Shown here: piece after piece, positions 10,990 through 22,094 of the stretch | How positions within the stretch are numbered: the stretch's first letter is position 1 | How the letters are laid out: each line of letters opens with the position of its first letter | NCBI GenBank assembly: GCA_037127255.1 | Contig: JBANSL010000012.1 | Location: 38,617,115-38,681,114, forward strand | Length of the DNA: 64,000 nt | Source of the DNA: Persicaria tinctoria | Lineage: Eukaryota > Streptophyta > Magnoliopsida > Caryophyllales > Polygonaceae | Direction: 5' to 3' | Translations under genes and position numbers: made by a program | The notes under the pieces: model-generated | What the model saw: only the letters and a program-made list of their open reading frames with translations | Databases searched by the model: none | What the model was told of the DNA's origin: nothing

Positions 10990-11346
10990 CACGAATTTTA
11001 GAAAATATCATTTAGATCTCCCATGATGACACACAGGTGTTGGGAATTGAGAATGTAGGTAGCAAGTTCCTTCCAAAAACTCGGTTTGTCATTCAAACAG
11101 AGAGGGGCATAAACTAGATATATGATCAGGGTTGATCTTGTTAACATGTTGGTATCTTTTAGCAAGTTGAATATTTCCTTAAACTCTAGGAGTTGTATCT
11201 TTTCTTGTTGGAGTTGATGCTCTTTTCAAAGCACACAAAGTCCACTTGAGCACCCCGCTACCGGACACCAGACCAATGTGTCAAATCCTGGCCTTTTCCA
11301 TATTCTTTCTTGTGGCTATTTACCTATTCTTGTTTCAAGGAGTGCT

Positions 11347-11365
11347 AATAGTGTAATGTTTACAA
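11347..11365. repeat. Target-site duplication of LINE L1-a (second copy 18061-18079)
   Basis: AATAGTGTAATGTTTACAA is present on both sides of the LINE; the first two A are ambiguous with the poly-A tail. The uninterrupted version of the same site, with one base changed, is present at 27223-27241. Confidence 0.9.
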
Positions 11366-11400
11366 GCAAAAACATACTCCCTAAAAAAAAACGCTCTCTA

Positions 11401-13362
11401 ATGAGAGAAGAGAACGCGCCCGGCCTTCGGCTCACGCGCCCCCAATTCCAGGCTGCTCAACCCAAATCCCCCAAATCAATCCTGAAAACCTGCGAGTCTC
11501 CTCCGGATTCAAGCCACAAAACACATCTCGATGCTAAATCGAGCCCCAATTTGGTCGTCTCCAGGCATCTGAAATCGCATATACCGCCATTCTGTGGTGT
11601 GCGCTGGGAGATTTTCCTGGATTGTGAGAATGGGGGTCGAAGTGCAGAAAACCTTGAAATCGAAAGCCGAGGAGTGGAGAAGGTGGGGAAAAACTTCAGA
11701 AAAAGGAAAAAAGTGGATCGTCGGAAGGGGAGATGGTATTTTGCTTCAAGGTCGAGTGCTTCGAGGTGGCCTGGCGGTGGCGGGACTGCTGGCTGGATAA
11801 TAGGTACGGGTTGTTTGGGAGCGTTTAGTGTTGGATTCATTTGTCTTGCTTTCAAAGGCTTTTTCTTCCCTAATTTCAATATAAATCGGTATTTGTGGTT
11901 CCGAGTGAATCATCTCAATCCTCCCTTCTCACTTTCATATGTGATGCTTAACTTACTTTATTATACTAACTGGTGGTTCTCATCTTTGATTGCTTTTGAT
12001 ACATCGGACAAGTCCGAAGAAAAGAAACCGTTAGGGGTCTCCTTACACGAGCCCTTTTCAAACACCCCCCGAATCTCGGGCCCTAAATCCTCTTTTGAGG
12101 CAATACGTGTAGCAGGTTCCTCGGAGTTCTGCTATGATGTAGACAAGAGTCGCAAAAATATTGTTGGTAGGGGCTCCTTGCTCCTCTTGGTGAAGCTGGC
12201 AGACTTAAAAATAATCCAAGGGCGTGCTCTAGCGAATTTCTCCTGCTCGTTTCAGGGTTCCCTTGTTGATTGCTCTTACAAATTCGTCCCGGCACCATTC
12301 GTACTGATGGGATCGGCTTCAAATTGCTATAGTAAGTGGTTATGCTGCGATAAGGCCTCGCCTTGTCGGAGATACAAAATCTCGCATCTTATTCTACCTA
12401 TTTGGTTTAGAATTGTCAAGCAATTCCTAAATCTTTATTTTGATATGAGTTACTCACAAAATGCCACCTCCTTGACTTCTTCTATATACCTGCCTGTGAA
12501 GTTTGGCTTGGAATCATCTCTGCAAAGCAAAGGTAAGAAACCAATGGGGGTTAGGAATTCGGTTTCCCCCCAACACAAATCCCGCAAGGGCACAAATCCT
12601 CTCAACGAGGCAAATCATTCTGAAGGGAGCACGCTCCCTGATGAGGGCTGCAACCACCAACATCAGGAAACGAAAATGAAAAAATCGAAGACGCTGTGTC
12701 TCGATAGGTACAAATCGGCATGTCGTGCCGCCCAACAACTACTAAGTCCTTCCAAGCTATCCCTTTGGCGTTGGTTTTGTACTGATGGTGCTCTTAGTTT
12801 TGCAAGTGTTGCCCCTTATTCCCATTCTTTTGGTATAAGACCATTTCTAATGGGGAATGTTTGGCCGACTGTGCTTTGCCAACCACAACACATAAGTATA
12901 AATGACACATTTGGAAGCACCCTATTTTGTTTTTGCTTACTACAACATAATTTGTTTCCGTTGCTTGCTCTTATTCCTCATGTAAGCTATTCTTGTCTCA
13001 GGAGATCTTCTCCTGCTGTTTTCCTAACATACATTACAAAGTGCTTGTGTTCAGTAATGGAAAAAAATTATATGGTTTTTGTATTCACAACTGCTAGGTT
13101 CAGAATTTTCTTAGTGTACTATCTTGCTTTGGCGTGGTCTTACTTGGTCGGGAGGCTCTTCTCCTCATCGATTTCGTATACTACTTTGCTGATATGCTCC
13201 CAATTACTTTTGTTCTATGCAAACTTGTGTGTTATATGTGAGCTCTCGGTTTGGGAAGGTTCACTGTCTTCTAATTTTCTAACTTGGGTCTTGTTCCTCA
13301 ATCCGGGCTTGTCCCAAATTAATAACATTGTGATTTATATTGGCCCAAAAAAAATCCCGTAA
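11401..13362 (+). CDS. Long open frame in ORF1 position of L1-a, no recognised domain
   Basis: Open without a stop to 13362 (the frame also runs upstream through the target site, so I place the start at the first Met inside the element, MREENAPG at 11401). The N-terminal third is basic; later parts alternate Lys/Arg-rich modules with T-rich stretches that read as hydrophobic. No CCHC knuckle and no DUF4283-like block are visible, which plant L1 ORF1 proteins usually have. The region carries three diverged copies of a module (about 12000-12110, 12510-12690 and 13348-13470), the last two reading KSRKG-NPL-EA-HS-GS-LPDEG. Part of the openness may come from T-rich composition; the product and function are unknown. 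Confidence 0.45.
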   Translation: MREENAPGLRLTRPQFQAAQPKSPKSILKTCESPPDSSHKTHLDAKSSPNLVVSRHLKSHIPPFCGVRWEIFLDCENGGRSAENLEIESRGVEKVGKNFRKRKKVDRRKGRWYFASRSSASRWPGGGGTAGWIIGTGCLGAFSVGFICLAFKGFFFPNFNINRYLWFRVNHLNPPFSLSYVMLNLLYYTNWWFSSLIAFDTSDKSEEKKPLGVSLHEPFSNTPRISGPKSSFEAIRVAGSSEFCYDVDKSRKNIVGRGSLLLLVKLADLKIIQGRALANFSCSFQGSLVDCSYKFVPAPFVLMGSASNCYSKWLCCDKASPCRRYKISHLILPIWFRIVKQFLNLYFDMSYSQNATSLTSSIYLPVKFGLESSLQSKGKKPMGVRNSVSPQHKSRKGTNPLNEANHSEGSTLPDEGCNHQHQETKMKKSKTLCLDRYKSACRAAQQLLSPSKLSLWRWFCTDGALSFASVAPYSHSFGIRPFLMGNVWPTVLCQPQHISINDTFGSTLFCFCLLQHNLFPLLALIPHVSYSCLRRSSPAVFLTYITKCLCSVMEKNYMVFVFTTARFRIFLVYYLALAWSYLVGRLFSSSISYTTLLICSQLLLFYANLCVICELSVWEGSLSSNFLTWVLFLNPGLSQINNIVIYIGPKKIP

Positions 13363-13898
13363 GGGCCCAAATCCTCTTTACGAGGCAAAACACTCGGATG
13401 GGAGCTTGCTTCCGGATGAGGGCAACAGCCACCAAGCCAAGGATAAGAAAAAGAAAAAATCGACTTCGTTGCTCTTGCAATATTTATTCCATTTTTTGTG
13501 CTTGAGTAGCTTGCCAAATCAACTTCGGTTGCGGTCTGTATTATTGTTACTATTGTTGTTACTATGGGGTTTCTCCATCTTGCTACATTAATGTTAATAC
13601 GGTTAAACCATGTAGTTAATAACTTGTTGTTAACTAAAACAATATATAATAATATGAGATTAACTTCTTGTCTGCTTCACATTAAATGGCCAGTAGGGAT
13701 CTGTTGGGCCAGGTGGTTCTCTGCCTCGGCTGGGTCTCGTCACAAGAGTTGGGTTTCCTGGTCTAGCATGGACTGGGTAACGGGCAGTTTCTGTGTCCTC
13801 AACATAAGGCTCATTAGGAGTATTTACAAACTAGATTATCAAAAATGTGTCGATGAAAGGACTCCGCCTCCCTATCCTTTCATCACCAATGATATTTT
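13363..13898 (+). other. Spacer between ORF1 position and endonuclease of L1-a
   Basis: Contains the last copy of the KSRKG module (to about 13470, in a frame beginning at 13340) and then a T-rich spacer with only short frames. The endonuclease start ATG at 13899 follows directly. Confidence 0.5.
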
Positions 13899-14760
13899 AT
13901 GAAGATATGCTTCTGGAACTGCCGTGGAATAGGAAAACGTACATTCTGGACGGAAATAGATTCACTATGTAAAAACGAACACATCCAAATCTTGTCGCTA
14001 GCAGAAACAAAAGCGGAAAATATTCCGGACGATAAATTATGGAAAAATATTGGGTCTGATGAAGGGGTTTGGTCGCCGTCCATTGGGAGATCGGCCGGCA
14101 TTGGGGTCATTTGGAAGACTCACCAGATGATTAATGTGTCAATATCAGTGTCAGTGCACACCCCCCGTATTATTGGACTTAGACTAGAAAGTGTGCAGTG
14201 GGGTTTTCCGATTTTGGCGCTCTTCGTTTATGCTCCACCAAATCTAAATGATAAAAATGCCTTCTGGGAAACATTATTAACAATTGTAAACAACTCCCCT
14301 ATTCCGTGCATGGTCTTAGGGGACCTGAACGAGATACTATGTAGTGCTGACAAAGTAGGCGGAGCCACTACCCGACCATCAAGATTTTCTCGGCTATTCT
14401 CCTTCAAAAACGATTGCAACTTGTTTGATCTACCCACGTTTGGAAACCAGTTCACCTGGAGAAAGATTGTGGAGGATAACTTCAACACCCACGAAAAAAT
14501 CGATCGGGTATTAGTTCACCAACAGATTCTTACGTCTTTCCCAAATACGATAACCCATAACGGTGCATTCTCTTCCTCAGATCATTGTCCAATTTCTATA
14601 TCAATCGACGACGGGTCTTCCTTCAAAGCCCCGCCTTTTAAATTTGAGAACGTTTGGCTTCTGAGGAAAGACTTTCGCAATATTGTAAAGCAATCCTGGC
14701 GGGCGTCCTGCCCTGGCTCGGCTATGTTTCAACTACTGTTTAAACATAAACTATTGAAAA
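13899..14760 (+). pseudogene. L1-a ORF2: AP-type endonuclease domain
   Basis: Starts MKICFWNCRGIGKR, the usual start of plant L1 ORF2. Catalytic landmarks of the exonuclease/endonuclease/phosphatase fold are all present: Asn in FWNCRG, Glu in LAETKAE, Tyr in FVYAPP, Asp/Asn in LGDLNEI, Asp in EKIDRVLVH, and the SSDHCPI motif. The domain would nick target DNA to prime reverse transcription. The frame is lost in an A-run at about 14756-14762 (this frame stops at 14813); coding continues in the next frame (AKEWNKTNFGNIFRQLKELE). Confidence 0.85.
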
Positions 14761-14762
14761 AA

Positions 14763-15893
14763 GGGCAAAAGAATGGAATAAAACCAATTTCGGTAATATC
14801 TTCCGCCAACTAAAGGAGTTAGAGTCTGAACTCTTACTCATCCAATCCTCGGGATCATCGACAAACTCCCAAATATATCAAACAAAGGAGAAACGCCTAA
14901 TTGCGAAGCGAGAAAAGCTAATTCTATTCCAGAAATCATATTGGAGCCAAAGGGCAAAAACAAAACACCTCAAACTCTCAGATTTGAACACGGCCTACTT
15001 CCACCGAGTGGCTTCGGGACGGAGACACAGGAAACAAATTCGAAACATAACCTCTTCAAGCGGAACACTGATTTTGGGCGAGGAGAACGTTAGAAATGAG
15101 ATAAAAAAGGAATTTGAAAACAGATTTAAAAAAGAGTCTATTGATGATGGGCTTATGTCTAACTTCCTAGACCTAATTCATCCTTCCATCTCGACAGATG
15201 AAAATAGTTTCCTTATTGCACTACCATCAAACCTAGAGATTAAGACGGCGGTGTTCAGTCTCGGAAAAAACAAGTCCCCAGGCCCGGATGGCTTTACTGC
15301 TGAATTTTATACAAAATACTGGGACATAGTCGGGAAATCAGTGATCTGTGCGGTCAAGGGTTTTTTCCGCTCAGGGAGAATACTCTGTCAAATAAACCAC
15401 ACTTTTATCTCCCTGCTCCCAAAGAGGGACAACCCAACCTCCACCTATCACTACAGGCCTATCAGCCTATGTTCTAATATATACAAAGTAATCTCCAAAA
15501 TATTAACTGAAAGATTAAAAAAAGTAATCGGGAAACTCGTACATCCTTTACAAGGAGCGTTTGTGTCGGACAGGGCGATTCAGGACAATGTCCTAATTGC
15601 CCATGAAATTTTCCACTCATACAAAAACCGTATGGGGCGTGAAGGATGGCTGGCAATAAAATTAGACATGGAAAAAGCATACGATAGGGTAGACTGGCAC
15701 TTCTTACAGAATGTGCTCCTCAGATTTGGATTTCACGACACTTTTACTTCATGGATTATGGAGTGTATAACAACCGTCTCTTTCTCTGTACTAGTTAACA
15801 ACGGCCCTACAGAACTATTCTTTCCATCCCGAGGAATTCGCCGGGGGGACCCTCTGTCCCCTTTTCTATTCCTGTTGGGTGCTGAGGTACTAG
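14763..15893 (+). pseudogene. L1-a ORF2: reverse transcriptase, N-terminal two thirds
   Basis: One open frame from the EN-RT linker. RT landmarks: GKNKSPGPDGFTAEFYTKYW, FISLLPKRDNP, YRPISLCSNIYKVISKIL, HPLQGAFVSDRAIQDNVLIAHE, AIKLDMEKAYDRVDW (first catalytic Asp in LDMEKAYD) and FFPSRGIRRGDPLSPFLFLLGAEVL. A single-base frameshift at about 15893 moves the rest into the frame of the next entry. Intact except for the two flanking shifts. Confidence 0.85.
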
Positions 15894-17643
15894 CCGTAAA
15901 CTTGCAGCTGAAGCCGCCCTGGATAGACCACAAATTGGCTTTCCGATTGGACAACACGGGCCGCGTATTCCGTTCCTGTCCTTCGCATACGACATCATTA
16001 TCTTCTCCAAAGGAAGCGTGGACGCGGGGTCCAGAGTAAGATCGATAATTGACTCGTATTGCCGGGTGTCGGGCCAGAAGGTCAATTACCAAAAATCTAG
16101 TTTCCAAGCGTCGTCAGGGATTCCAAACCATAGAATCCTTGAATTATGTAACTGCCTCAACATTACAAACGAAAACTCTATAGAAAAGTATCTGGGTTGT
16201 CCTATTATTAATGGTAGAGTCACCAGCAGTAGATTTGAAGATATCGTCTACAAATCGAAACAACAACTATCAAAGTGGAAGGCCAATGCGCTTTCCCAAC
16301 AGGGTCGTGCAACCCTTATCAATTCTAACCTATCGGCTAAACCTCTGCATGTAATGCAGAATTTCATGCTCCCCGTATCTATACATAAAGAACTGGACCA
16401 AATAAACCGTTCTTTTTTCTGGAACAAGGATTTACAATATCGGCCGTTAATTAGTTGGGATAGGATTTGCAAACCGAAGCAGCATGGCGGGTTGGGAATT
16501 CGCAAATCGGGCAATATGAATGTCACTCTTCAGATGAAACTTTTGTGGAAAATACTGGCTGAACCGAACAATATCTGGGTAACATTAATCAGACATAAAT
16601 ACCTACGTTCTGCTAGTATTTTCGAGTACAAACGATCGGGAGCCAGCTCTTGGCAATGGGCTAAGCTTGCTAACTTAATTGACACTTTTAAAACTGGCCT
16701 TATTTGGTCGGTAGGAAACGGACGCTCAATAAAATTCTGGACCGATAATTGGATCTCTACCTACACTTTAGTGTCTCAGGTGGGTAATATTCAGGGATAC
16801 GATCAGAATGAGACCATTAGTGACTATATTATGGGGGGGGAATGGTGGTGTGAAAAGTTGCAGAAGGTACTACCAAACAACATTGTAAAAGAAATTTTAG
16901 ACATTCCTATTCCGGAATCAAATCTACAGGACCGCCTATACTGGTGGCCAGATAGGGAAGGATGGTTTACTAAAGCCAGCGCCTACAAACTAATAACAGC
17001 ACAATCCTCAGCTCCGACCGATACGAACGCTTGGATCTGGAAAACTGATGTTCCCCCTAAGGTGAAGAATTTCCTATGGAAGATTGCACAAAATGGACTG
17101 CCCACTGCTGTGCGCCTATCGTGCAGGGGATCGGCTGTCCCAACTACTTGTTCACTATGCAATACGGCTCCCGAAGACGAGGCTCACCTGTTCCTGGAAT
17201 GCCCTTTCATACGGAAAATATACCGACTTCCGAGTCAAGAACAAACAACAATTACAAGAATGATCATCCAGTCCCGGGATTTCAGACCCATTCTATCTAG
17301 CCTTGGAACCAGCTTAACGACTGCCGCTCTGACTGATCTATCCTTCGCTTGGTGGACTAACTGGTACATCAGGAACCAAAACTTGTTTCAACAAGCACCA
17401 ATCCCCCAGTACCAAACTGTCGTCCATCTGGTCCGATCACACATAGATAACTGGAAGAGAACATCCGCGATCGACGGTGATGGTGATGACGATATGCATC
17501 CCTCCTCAAGAGTCTATCCAAGGAAGATCGACAAACAACGTCCAATTAAATGGCGCAAGCCTCCGCTAAGGTGGTTAAAACTTAATTTTGGTGGTTCGTC
17601 TTTAGCCAACGGTGACAGTACGGCAGGTATCATTATCAGGGAC
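15894..17643 (+). pseudogene. L1-a ORF2: RT catalytic end, thumb region and zinc-binding-type domain
   Basis: Open to the stop at 17644. It starts with the RT catalytic loop, which reads FAYD at 15982-15993 where active LINEs have FADD: the first of the two metal-binding Asp residues is Tyr, predicted to abolish polymerase activity. Then VNYQKSSFQASSG, LGCPIINGR, ALSQQGRATLINSNLSAKPLHV, GGLGIRKSG, LLWKIL. Around 17040-17220 lies the zf-RVT-like domain (VPPKVKNFLWKIAQNGLPT, C-L-C-N, HLFLECPF). The C-terminal end enters the RNase H domain: WLKLNFGGSSLANG, where the first catalytic Asp (usual NFDGSS) is Gly (codon 17590-17592). Confidence 0.85.
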
Positions 17644-17646
17644 TAG

Positions 17647-18021
17647 AATGGCCGACCTGTCACCATCGAGCACAAATTACTAGGAAAACAGCAAGCCATC
17701 ATGGCAGAAGCTCTCGCCCTCAAACTGGGAATCCAGAAGGTACTACAACTGCACATTGAAAGAATCCAGGTTGAAGGTGACTGCAAAATAATCATAGACT
17801 ATCTAAACAAGACGGCTAAATGTCCTTGGGAGATTGAACTAATCCTCTCCGATATTCAAGTCATGTTGTCGACTGTAAAAGAAGTAGGTTACTTTCATGT
17901 ACCTCGTATGGGCAATAGAGTGGCTGATAAGGTTGCACACCTTAGCCACTCCGCCCGAGGTAATGATATTCACAACAATCCAGGTCTTATTGACCTCATC
18001 CGCAAGGATGCTGCCGGGTAG
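17647..18021 (+). pseudogene. L1-a RNase H domain, C-terminal part
   Basis: In frame with the preceding entry and separated only by TAG at 17644-17646 (after IIIRD). RVT_3-type RNase H landmarks: AEALALKLGI (catalytic Glu), VEGDCKIIIDYLN (catalytic Asp) and PRMGNRVADKVAH (last Asp). Ends DAAG-stop, 35 bases before the A-run. RNase H domains of this kind are typical of several plant L1 lineages. Confidence 0.85.
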
Positions 18022-18079
18022 GGCTTGCCCACCCGAATCTTTTTCTAATCAAAAAAAAAAAATAGTGTAATGTTTACAA

Positions 18080-18280
18080 TTTTACAAAAAAAATTAATTC
18101 CTATCCATAAGTGTTTTTTCTCGATATTCCGCGAATGTTCCAAGAGCGTATCTTTATTTTAAAACATTGATTATTAAAACATTTTTGGTATTTTTTAGGC
18201 GTTTTAATTTCTATTGTTTTACTTTATAGAGTGCACTATTTGTCTTTATAATTATTTGGCTTATGTGACACGAGGGTAAT
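18080..18280 (-). repeat. Block A: LINE endonuclease start and upstream sequence, duplicated at 27212
   Basis: Together with 11336-11365 (the other side of L1-a) this forms a block closely matching 27212-27442. On the minus strand it holds the start of a LINE endonuclease (a degenerate KI-SWN-RGI segment and the KIENITLLALLETR block), i.e. the N-terminal part of the LINE remnant at 10310-11365. Its right end coincides with the LTR start of element G (TG at 18281). Confidence 0.8.
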
Positions 18281-19500
18281 TGACGGAGGGAAACCCTGTC
18301 GTTGATCCGTCAAAGAAAACTCAAACCTATAGCTAGTATAGCAATAAGCAAGAGGTCGATCCACAGGGAAAGTTATAATTCAAGTTTGATTCAAGTGCCA
18401 ATCAAAGTAACCCAATTGGGGGGTTTTTATGTGTGAAAGTTCCGCCTTTTATCAAAGCAGATTGAAGCAAACAAAAGTAAATGATTTTAATTCAGACAAT
18501 TAGAAGAAGCAATTCTACCTACAATTTTCCACGTTATTTGGTTGAAGCGATCGTTGTAACTTCTTCTCGTCCTATTAAGTTTCCTATGAATGCCCTTGTC
18601 CCGACCTAATATAGTTACTAGTCCAATTAGTCCTAGAAACCCTTATCAATCGAACAGTCCCTATAGAAGGATTTAACCCAATTGATAGCTTTAAGTTCAG
18701 AGATTAGCCAAGGTATTTGCAGTCCCTAAAAAGGGATTTAACAACACATCCAACTTCCTACTTATCCAATTAGTTTAATCAGCTCTAAAAGGACAAGTTT
18801 GCTACTTAGGTTAAGGTTCACAATCAGGAATCTATAAAACCTTAGCAATTGAATTGATCTAACTAGTTGGCTAAACAAGATAGAACAAAACAATAAACAA
18901 TCAAGCACAAGGAAGTCGAAGCATTCAAATATAGGGAACAAGAAACGAGAATTAGAAACTCATAATCAATCCAAATAAAGCTTCAAATTGCAGGCAGAAT
19001 AGATAAGTTTAGTTCCTCATGGAAGACATCGCTCAAATCTCTAAAGTGTTTGATAGAACGTGGAATAGAATAGAATTAGTCTCAAAATAACATAATTTCG
19101 GCCTTATAATAGATCCAAGTCGGCCACAAAACACAAATAATAAACTAGGGTTTTTAAAATCAAAACGGCGTCGCTGACGACCCGTGCTGCGGCCGCGTCA
19201 TCAGAAACTTCTCCTTATCCCACTACATCGATCCTGGCTGCGGCCGCGGCATACATGCTGCGGCCGCGACATTGCTTGTTGCCGGCTCTTCTTGTTCAGC
19301 TTCGCGGGTATCTCTACTTGTCCTTGCTTCTGTTCCTTCCTTGCTTCTTTCCAATATTTCTTGTATTCCTCTTCGAGATATTGCATCTCCCAATTGTGTT
19401 CCAATTCAATCTGCAATATAAATACAAATTTGCGCAGAATCCGAACACTTCTAGAATAATCAAAAGATGCAAATTAACCACAAAGTATGAAAGAAATGCA
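18281..19500 (-). repeat. 3' LTR of element G
   Basis: Starts TGACGGAGGG on the plus strand. The inner edge is uncertain: 19500 (sense TGCATTTC, resembling the LTR start of A3 after its first 11 bases) or up to 19545 next to the polypurine tract (sense TTAAGTGTGGGGGAA at 19546-19560). Three TGCGGCCGCG-type palindromes lie at 19187-19272. No partner LTR is available to confirm the ends. Confidence 0.6.
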
Positions 19501-19545
19501 GCCTAACTAAACTAAAAATGCCTATCTAAGATATGAATTATGAAA

Positions 19546-20865
19546 TTCCCCCACACTTAACCTTTGCTTATCCTCGAGCAATGATAGAATGAACATGAAT
19601 CAATGCATCCCACAGGAAATACCTTCAAATTTCAACCTCATCAAAAAGCAACATCATAGCAGGTGAAAACATAAACCAAGCAAACAAACGTCATAACATG
19701 TATTCTAGTGATCAAAGCTTAGAAGTAGACATTATCCAACCTCACCAGAAATATGTGTTTCACTCATGTGTTTAGGCTTTAAGGTACAGCTCTCAACTCA
19801 AACCAATCATGCACTAAACTCATAGACATTGACCACCATATCACCAAATATCTACCGAAATGTCATTACTTGCGGGACACAATAAAGACAACAAAATAAA
19901 ATGTGACATTTTTTTTTCGTTTCTTTCTTTTTCTTTTTTTTTTCTTTTTCTTGTCTTGGTGCTTTCCTTACGCGAGGCACAAACATGGGTGTCATGAATG
20001 ACCCCGGTCTATCAACACCTCAACCTACTAATATGAAGTCCACTTGAACATCTTTTGACGCAAGTTACAAACATGGGTGTCATGAATGAACTTGGTTACT
20101 CAATGATCAAGCTTTCTTTTCTAGTGGATAGTTTTGAACACCTTTTTGCGCGAATCATACCCATGTGTGTCATGCATAGATCCGATTACTAAGTGAATCA
20201 ACCATTGCCACCTTATTCACTAAATATGCACAAATTCAAACAAAAGACTCAAAATATAAACATAAACTCCGCAAGCAACAAACATGTGAGTCGGTCTTTA
20301 AAAATAGATAATGCAATCAATGCGAAGAGGTAGCAACACGAGGAGAGTAATTCACACAATTGAGCAAAAGAATTCAAATAAGGACAAACATCCTCACATG
20401 GTCATGTTTTGAGGACTTCAATCATACTTCACCTCAATCATACATGCTTAATTATATTTGCTAGCTCATGCCCCACAAAAATCAAATAAAGACAAAGCCA
20501 AAACATCCAGAACTCCATGGGATTTATATGAACATGCTTGAAATTTAAATTAGAGGACAAACTAAGCCAAATGGGTAATTGGATAACACGTATGTATGCA
20601 ATGCATGCTTATTTTTGGATTTTCGATTTTTTTTCTTTCGAAAATTGCATAAATTAAATAAATTCAACAAAATTAAATAAACTCAACAGAAATTAAAGAA
20701 ACAAAATAGCAATTACAGAAACTTAAACATGGTGTGCGGAAATTTAAACATGGTCTAGGAAATGACAGAAATGACATAATATACATATAATCCTTCTCCC
20801 CCACACTTCAAGTTTTCAGTGTCCTCACTGAAACAGTACAGACAACCAAAATAAAGCATAAAAAT
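19546..20865 (-). other. 3' untranslated region of element G with polypurine tract and repeated motif
   Basis: No usable frame. On the minus strand it holds ATGACACCCATGTTTGT at about 19983-19999 and 20069-20085, and a relaxed third copy near 20158-20178, then a polypurine tract just before the LTR. The same motif plus a following CTCGCG occurs in the 3' region of A3 (35475-35500), although the surrounding sequence is otherwise unlike. Confidence 0.6.
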
Positions 20866-22094
20866 TCAGGGTGAAGGAGACAGAACTAAACACTCACTGG
20901 TGCGGCGGCTGGTACGGTGGAGACTGGTACGACGGAATATGTGGATACTTCTGGCGGAGGTAGTAGGACTGCTCTCTCCGCATCTCCTCCATGTAGTAGT
21001 TCGTCTCCCGCACATTGCGATCGATGTAGTAGAGAGTGAACTCGAAGGAGTCCTGGCGCATAGACATACGATGGAACTCGGTGAACATGTGGTCCCGCCA
21101 TGCGTCATCCTTAGCAGAAGAAAAGCGAGGCCCCACAAAAGAGCCAGCAGTGTACTGGGCATCCCTCGTGTAATAGTTAGTCTGTGCAGGGGCATCCTCC
21201 TCGTCCTCGTCATCAGTATCCTCATCATCATCCACATTCTGATCAGCCGTGATGTAGAGGGTGGCGTTGGAAGGGCCATAAGGTAAGGCCCTAGGAACCC
21301 TCAGTCGGTGCTCTCCATGCTTCCCCGACTTCCAGATGCAGCCCGGTGCATCAGAACTCTCAATCAAATAAGCCCTCCTGAGCTGCCCCTCTGTATAGGT
21401 GTACCCACCAGTCATGGGTGCAGTGGGCTATGAGGCTAATCATTCCTCCCAGACCAATCCTCCCTTTTTTCTTTCCTTGGCTTTTCAGGCAGCTGTCAAC
21501 AAAGATCTCAACCCAGTCCGGCGTACCATGGAACTGGGGAGCCAGACTCCATAACCAGGACAGATCACCAGCGGGCACTTTGTTCACATCGCCTTGACCG
21601 CTGAAAGACATGGCCAAGACCTTGTGAACCAGACGAAGGCATAGGTGGACGAACTTGTAGTTGTACTCGCCCCTGTGTCCGTCAAATCTAGATCCAGTCG
21701 TTGCGTACTAGACATCATGGCGTTGCTATTCTGACGCCATCAGATACCAATCTTGGGTGGGTGCCCGAGTGATCCCAAAGACCTGTCTCAGTTGGGCATA
21801 CGTGCAAGTGTGAGGCTGGTCCATCAAGTTAAACCTCATCCTCGAATCGTCCACACGCTCAAACGTGACTAAAAATTCCCACGCCAGTTCAGGATATGTG
21901 GGGGCACTGTAGTCAATAAATGCCCCCAACCCGCCATGAGTGAGCATCTGACGTGTGACGCCCATCGTTCCTAGTGTCTGTAAGGTAGGAACATCAAAAA
22001 ACTTCGTCTGCACAAATCTCTTATCGTCGAAGCTCTCAAATGCCTTCCTCTGTTCTTTAGACACATATCTCAATCGGCACACCATTCTTACCAA
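20866..22094 (-). pseudogene. Env-position Athila ORF (element G)
   Basis: Three successive minus-strand frames: 21726-22094 (MRFNLMDQPHTCTYAQLRQVFGI), 21360-21617 (LSWLWSLAPQFHGTPDWVEI) and 20894-21415 (acidic DDDEDTDDEDEED stretch and a Gln/Pro/Tyr-rich tail ending YQPPHQ). The layout matches the extra ORF that Athila-type elements carry downstream of pol. The FNL...YAQL block is shared with the corresponding ORF of A2 (FQLGNRPHRLSYAQL near 38960). I see no signal peptide or membrane segment, so a membrane-fusion role is not supported. At least two frame breaks. Confidence 0.65.

Larger units (their letters stand above)
10310..11365 (-). pseudogene. Second decayed L1-type LINE, endonuclease region
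   Basis: 10310-10498 encodes PTLENEFTWKRKRTDIDNTY and EKLDGTLVRLQI, the EN C-terminal block. About 10990-11260 encodes YAPLCLNDKPSFWKEL and VIMGDLNDIF in the same orientation, and 11300-11365 encodes the LLALLETR block with the catalytic Glu. The piece between (10499-10985) is foreign and includes a CTAGGCGG-type repeat. The remnant is interrupted at 11365 by the LINE L1-a, and its N-terminal part continues at 18080-18280. Confidence 0.7.
11366..18060 (+). mobile_element. L1-type LINE with RNase H domain (L1-a), near full length
   Basis: 6.7 kb between 19 bp target-site duplications, ending in an A-run. Order: long 5' ORF, apurinic-type endonuclease, reverse transcriptase, zinc-binding-type domain, RNase H. 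It is inserted in opposite orientation into an older LINE remnant. Homopolymer frameshift near 14756, frameshift near 15893, stop at 17644, plus changes of catalytic residues in RT and RNase H, make it inactive. The high coding quality elsewhere suggests it is much younger than the two minus-strand LINE remnants. Confidence 0.9.

Noticed and set aside
14228..14488. Minus-strand frame inside the L1-a endonuclease
   Set aside because: Antisense of a well-supported coding region with all endonuclease motifs on the plus strand.
20866..21279. Alternative minus-strand Arg/Thr/Met-rich frame in the env-position region of G
   Set aside because: It overlaps the better-supported frame 20894-21415, which contains the acidic stretch and the conserved tail; judged a shadow.
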